Shown one piece after another: positions 61,572-64,000 of a stretch of 64,000 nt of DNA. Source of the stretch: Cecembia rubra (lineage in GTDB: Bacteria > Bacteroidota > Bacteroidia > Cytophagales > Cyclobacteriaceae); NCBI RefSeq assembly GCF_003014575.1, contig NZ_PYGF01000013.1, positions 1 through 64,000 on the forward strand, written 5' to 3'. Numbering within the stretch: the first letter of the stretch is position 1; each line of letters opens with the position of its first letter. The position numbers and the translations under genes are program-made. Under the pieces are notes generated by a model. It was given only the letters and a program-made list of their open reading frames with translations, was not told the origin of the DNA and searched no databases.

Positions 61572-62051
61572 ATGAGAAAAATTGATGAACTACTTTATGA
61601 ATATGGACTCAGTCATCAAAATGAGACCAATAAAACGATACATTGGATTTGTGTACCTGCTATATTTTTTAGCATAGTAGGTTTGATTTTCAGCATTCCG
61701 TCTGAATTTTTGGGGGGCTTATTGCCCTTCCTTGGAAGTTTTGCCAATTGGGCAAGCCTGGTCCTCTTGGTTGTCCTTTTCTATTATGTTTCTTTATCTC
61801 CTCCCCTTGCGTTGGGCATGTTCTTTTTTTCAGCAATTTGCCTTGCCTTGGCCAATTTGCTGACATTGATTTCTCCAATTCCACTTTGGGCATTAAGTAT
61901 TGGAATTTTCGTCATTGCCTGGATCTTCCAATTTTGGGGACACAAAATCGAAGGGAAAAAACCATCCTTCTTAAAAGACCTGCAATTCTTGCTTATTGGG
62001 CCCGCATGGTTAATGCATTTTATCTATAAAAAACTTGGACTGGCCTATTAA
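61572..62051 (+). CDS. Mpo1-like (DUF962) membrane protein
   Basis: 159 residues with four hydrophobic helices. Conserved start YGLSHQNETNKTIHWICVP and later FQFWGHKIEGKKPSFLKDLQ with the His residues thought to bind iron, then the PAWLM ending. Yeast Mpo1 is a dioxygenase that shortens 2-hydroxy fatty acids; a lipid-related role is inferred by family. Monocistronic. Confidence 0.88.
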   Translation: MRKIDELLYEYGLSHQNETNKTIHWICVPAIFFSIVGLIFSIPSEFLGGLLPFLGSFANWASLVLLVVLFYYVSLSPPLALGMFFFSAICLALANLLTLISPIPLWALSIGIFVIAWIFQFWGHKIEGKKPSFLKDLQFLLIGPAWLMHFIYKKLGLAY

Positions 62052-62068
62052 ATCAAATCATTCAAAGT

Positions 62069-63142
62069 CTATTGAAATACCCACCAATAAGGCCTTCGAC
62101 GAAGAGTCCTTTTGCCCTGAGCCCTTCGCTCACAATCAAGGCATTCTATAGGATATTCGTTAATGGGTTTCCCAACTACAAACCTGCACCTATCAGGCAG
62201 GAAGAAGGGCACCTCATTACTGGTAGTAAAAACCCTGGTTTTTCTGACTTTTGCCACTTCAAAAATCCCCAATACACGTTCTTCAGGATTGGAAGGATTT
62301 CGGATATTCCCAATAACTGGTGCGGGTGGCGTGTCAAAAATACCTCCTTGGTTGGAAATGGCAATTCTTATCCTATCCCAATATTCGAAAGTCCGCTGAT
62401 TGATGCTGTACTGATTGACCGTGACAAAAAATGGATACAAAAATGAATCATCAACATTACGTGAACCAAAAAATAATTCCAATGTACGGGTCTGGGAGTT
62501 TACCGAGCTAAACAAGTTGATTCTATTAGCTTCAATCATACCCTGGATGAAACAAGGATCAGGTTCAGGAGAAGGAAAACCTACAGAAGGAGGGTTCAAC
62601 AACGGCCAAAAGTAAGTTTCTTCAGCAGTCCACCTCAAAAATACAGGCTCTGATATATTGGGTATTAAAGAAGTGCCAAAGGCTTCAAAAATTGGAATAT
62701 TGATTCTGTCTGCCAAAAGCTGGGTTGTAAACCTGAAATCCACGTTGTCTTCCGCATTAATTTCAGGCATTCTTTCCATTTCAGATTCATATACTTCATT
62801 CCCAATACTTACCCTTAGCCCATAAGATTTGCCTGGGGTTCCAAAAAAATTCTCCAATCGATATTCTCCTCCACCTGCCGAAAAGAATGTATGTACTTGC
62901 CCATTCTCCTCTACCAAAACAACCAGAGCATTGTCCAGGCCTTCCTGGTTCAAACCAAAATTTCGTGTGATTCCCACATTGACAATATGGGTAGAGTCCA
63001 AATCTGTAAACAATCCGTAAATAACTACTTGACCACTGACTGTTTCTCCAATAAAATCCAGGGCATCTACACAGGATTTCCCAATCACCATCAAAGAAAT
63101 CAGCGATGCAATTAACAAAAGGCGTTGAATAGGTTTTCTCAT
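62069..63142 (-). CDS. DUF4249 lipoprotein
   Basis: 357 residues with a lipoprotein signal (LISLMVIGKSC, Cys ~24). DUF4249 layout: VVIYGLFTDLDSTHIVNVGI, KSYGLRVSIGNEVYESEMER, and a C-terminal Cys/Arg-rich end (CRFVVGKPINEYPIECLDCE). These outer-membrane lipoproteins are commonly encoded beside TonB-dependent receptors, as here (5-bp gap), and may form a nutrient-uptake pair. Confidence 0.9.
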   Translation of the reverse strand: MRKPIQRLLLIASLISLMVIGKSCVDALDFIGETVSGQVVIYGLFTDLDSTHIVNVGITRNFGLNQEGLDNALVVLVEENGQVHTFFSAGGGEYRLENFFGTPGKSYGLRVSIGNEVYESEMERMPEINAEDNVDFRFTTQLLADRINIPIFEAFGTSLIPNISEPVFLRWTAEETYFWPLLNPPSVGFPSPEPDPCFIQGMIEANRINLFSSVNSQTRTLELFFGSRNVDDSFLYPFFVTVNQYSINQRTFEYWDRIRIAISNQGGIFDTPPAPVIGNIRNPSNPEERVLGIFEVAKVRKTRVFTTSNEVPFFLPDRCRFVVGKPINEYPIECLDCERRAQGKRTLRRRPYWWVFQ

Positions 63143-63147
63143 GGTTA

Positions 63148-64000
63148 TTAAAAGTTAACGCTGTAAGTGACAGAAGGAAAAATAGAACCCAAAACAGACA
63201 ACTGGTAAGGCCTCAACCTCCTCGATTGGTTCTCCCGCTGGAAAAAGACCGAATAAGCATTCCTTCTGCTCATTACATTATAAATAGAGAAATTAATAGC
63301 GTCATCCCAATTACGAACTATACCATTGGTAAGGTAAGAGAAGTCCAATCGTATGTAATCGGGAATCCGGAACTGATTTCTATCTCCAAAATCAGGTATA
63401 AAAATTCCGGCAATGATATAATTGGTCGATGGAGCTGTTACAGGTCTTCCTGTAGAATAATTGAAGGAGGCATTAAAAAACCTTTTCTTTCCCAGGTTGA
63501 TACTACTCACTAAAGAAAGTATATGAGGGCGGTCAAAATTAGTGGGAAACCATTCTCCCCTATTCACCTGGATTTCCCTGAATGGGGAAGTCGTACGGAC
63601 CAATGAACGGCTGTAGGTGTAAGATAACCATCCCGTTACAATTCCTCTGTTCCGCTGAATTAAAAGTTCTATGCCATAAGCCCTCCCTTCTCCCTGAACC
63701 AACTCAGTTTCAATGTGGGGATTCAAAAATAAATCAGCAAAATCCCTGTATTCTAATTGGTTTTCGGAAATTCGATAATATCCTTCTAATGAAGTGGACC
63801 ATTCATTTTCATTGATGTTTTTGAAGTATCCTAAGGAATAATTATATGATCGCTGTGGCAAAATATAAGTTGTACTAATTTGCCATAAATCTATCGGGGT
63901 AGGCCCAGTAGCATTTGAAATAGTCTGGAGGTATTGGTTCATTAGGGAAGCACCTGCTTTGATGGATTGAGTTTCATCTAAAGACCATCTAAAAGAAATT
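63148..64000 (-). CDS. TonB-dependent receptor, C-terminal part (runs off the window)
   Basis: The frame is open to base 64000, so only the last ~284 residues are present (the Met at 63942 is internal). Sequence has the C-terminal strands of a TonB-dependent barrel: SYNYSLGYFKNINENEWSTS, RAYGIELLIQRNRGIVTGWL then SYTYSRSL, NFDRPHILSLVSSINLGKKR, and the final aromatic strand ending YSVNF. Upstream of the DUF4249 gene on the same strand. The missing 5' part likely contains the carboxypeptidase-like and plug domains. Confidence 0.9.
   Translation of the reverse strand, partial: ISFRWSLDETQSIKAGASLMNQYLQTISNATGPTPIDLWQISTTYILPQRSYNYSLGYFKNINENEWSTSLEGYYRISENQLEYRDFADLFLNPHIETELVQGEGRAYGIELLIQRNRGIVTGWLSYTYSRSLVRTTSPFREIQVNRGEWFPTNFDRPHILSLVSSINLGKKRFFNASFNYSTGRPVTAPSTNYIIAGIFIPDFGDRNQFRIPDYIRLDFSYLTNGIVRNWDDAINFSIYNVMSRRNAYSVFFQRENQSRRLRPYQLSVLGSIFPSVTYSVNF

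Overview
The window comes from a chromosome of a Bacteroidota bacterium, most likely the order Cytophagales (Cyclobacteriaceae-like). The evidence is a type IX secretion pair (PorU, PorV), a TonB-dependent receptor beside a DUF4249 lipoprotein, a DUF5916 protein, the DUF1599 / DoxX-type (BT_3928 family) / folP / cdaA neighbourhood, TAnnTTTG-type -7 boxes, few Shine-Dalgarno sequences and many tightly overlapping genes. The genus is inference. No phage, plasmid, integrase or transposase gene is present.

Layout. 1-936, 5.8-7.65 kb and 11.3-13.25 kb are three non-coding islands made from one family of modular repeats: a heptanucleotide tract, a ~200 nt multi-hairpin element, a twin hairpin, and a link segment sometimes carrying a nested palindrome. 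Between them lie a degenerate nucleotidyltransferase-type regulator, a four-helix-bundle pseudogene with an in-frame amber codon, a polytopic membrane protein, a lysophospholipase-like hydrolase, an outer-membrane protein, and a menaquinone locus (menB divergent from menE, followed by a DUF2141 protein and an ATP-grasp protein).

13.3-20.3 kb holds rluF, an OmpA-type lipoprotein and a compact exopolysaccharide module (Wza-like exporter, tyrosine autokinase, polysaccharide deacetylase, polymerase-like membrane protein). 20.5-29.4 kb holds a lipoprotein, tRNA-Ser(TGA), a second deacetylase, a DUF5916 protein, an EcsC-family protein, a zinc-ribbon protein and aconitase. 29.5-36.1 kb holds an Mla-type lipid transport operon, a lone receiver-domain protein, a FloA/NfeD pair and prolyl-tRNA synthetase.

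36.2-44.1 kb holds a Trp/Gly-rich lipoprotein, a FadL-like porin, aroK / DoxX / DUF1599 transcribed divergently from folP / cdaA, and yicC. 44.1-57.2 kb holds a 1148-residue fusion (degenerate peptidase, beta-propeller, outer-membrane barrel), an FAD oxidoreductase, the tight run MBL hydrolase - pssA - porU - porV - M16-like protein, a GT2 glycosyltransferase and a sugar ketoisomerase-like cupin. 57.3-64.0 kb holds yigZ, a 3'-5' exonuclease, an NhaC-type antiporter, another FAD oxidoreductase, an Mpo1-like protein, a DUF4249 lipoprotein and the C-terminal part of a TonB-dependent receptor that runs off the window.

Most of the genes are ordinary core functions. The most unusual material is the repeat family: hairpin architecture, loop length and spacing are kept while the stem sequence changes, which suggests selection on structure (RNA or single-stranded DNA) rather than on a protein. 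Other points of interest are the short VNTR-like heptamers, a double 17-bp dyad at 2039-2074, three convergent gene pairs that share the same four-base TTAA stop overlap, and terminators lying inside the coding sequence of the facing gene.
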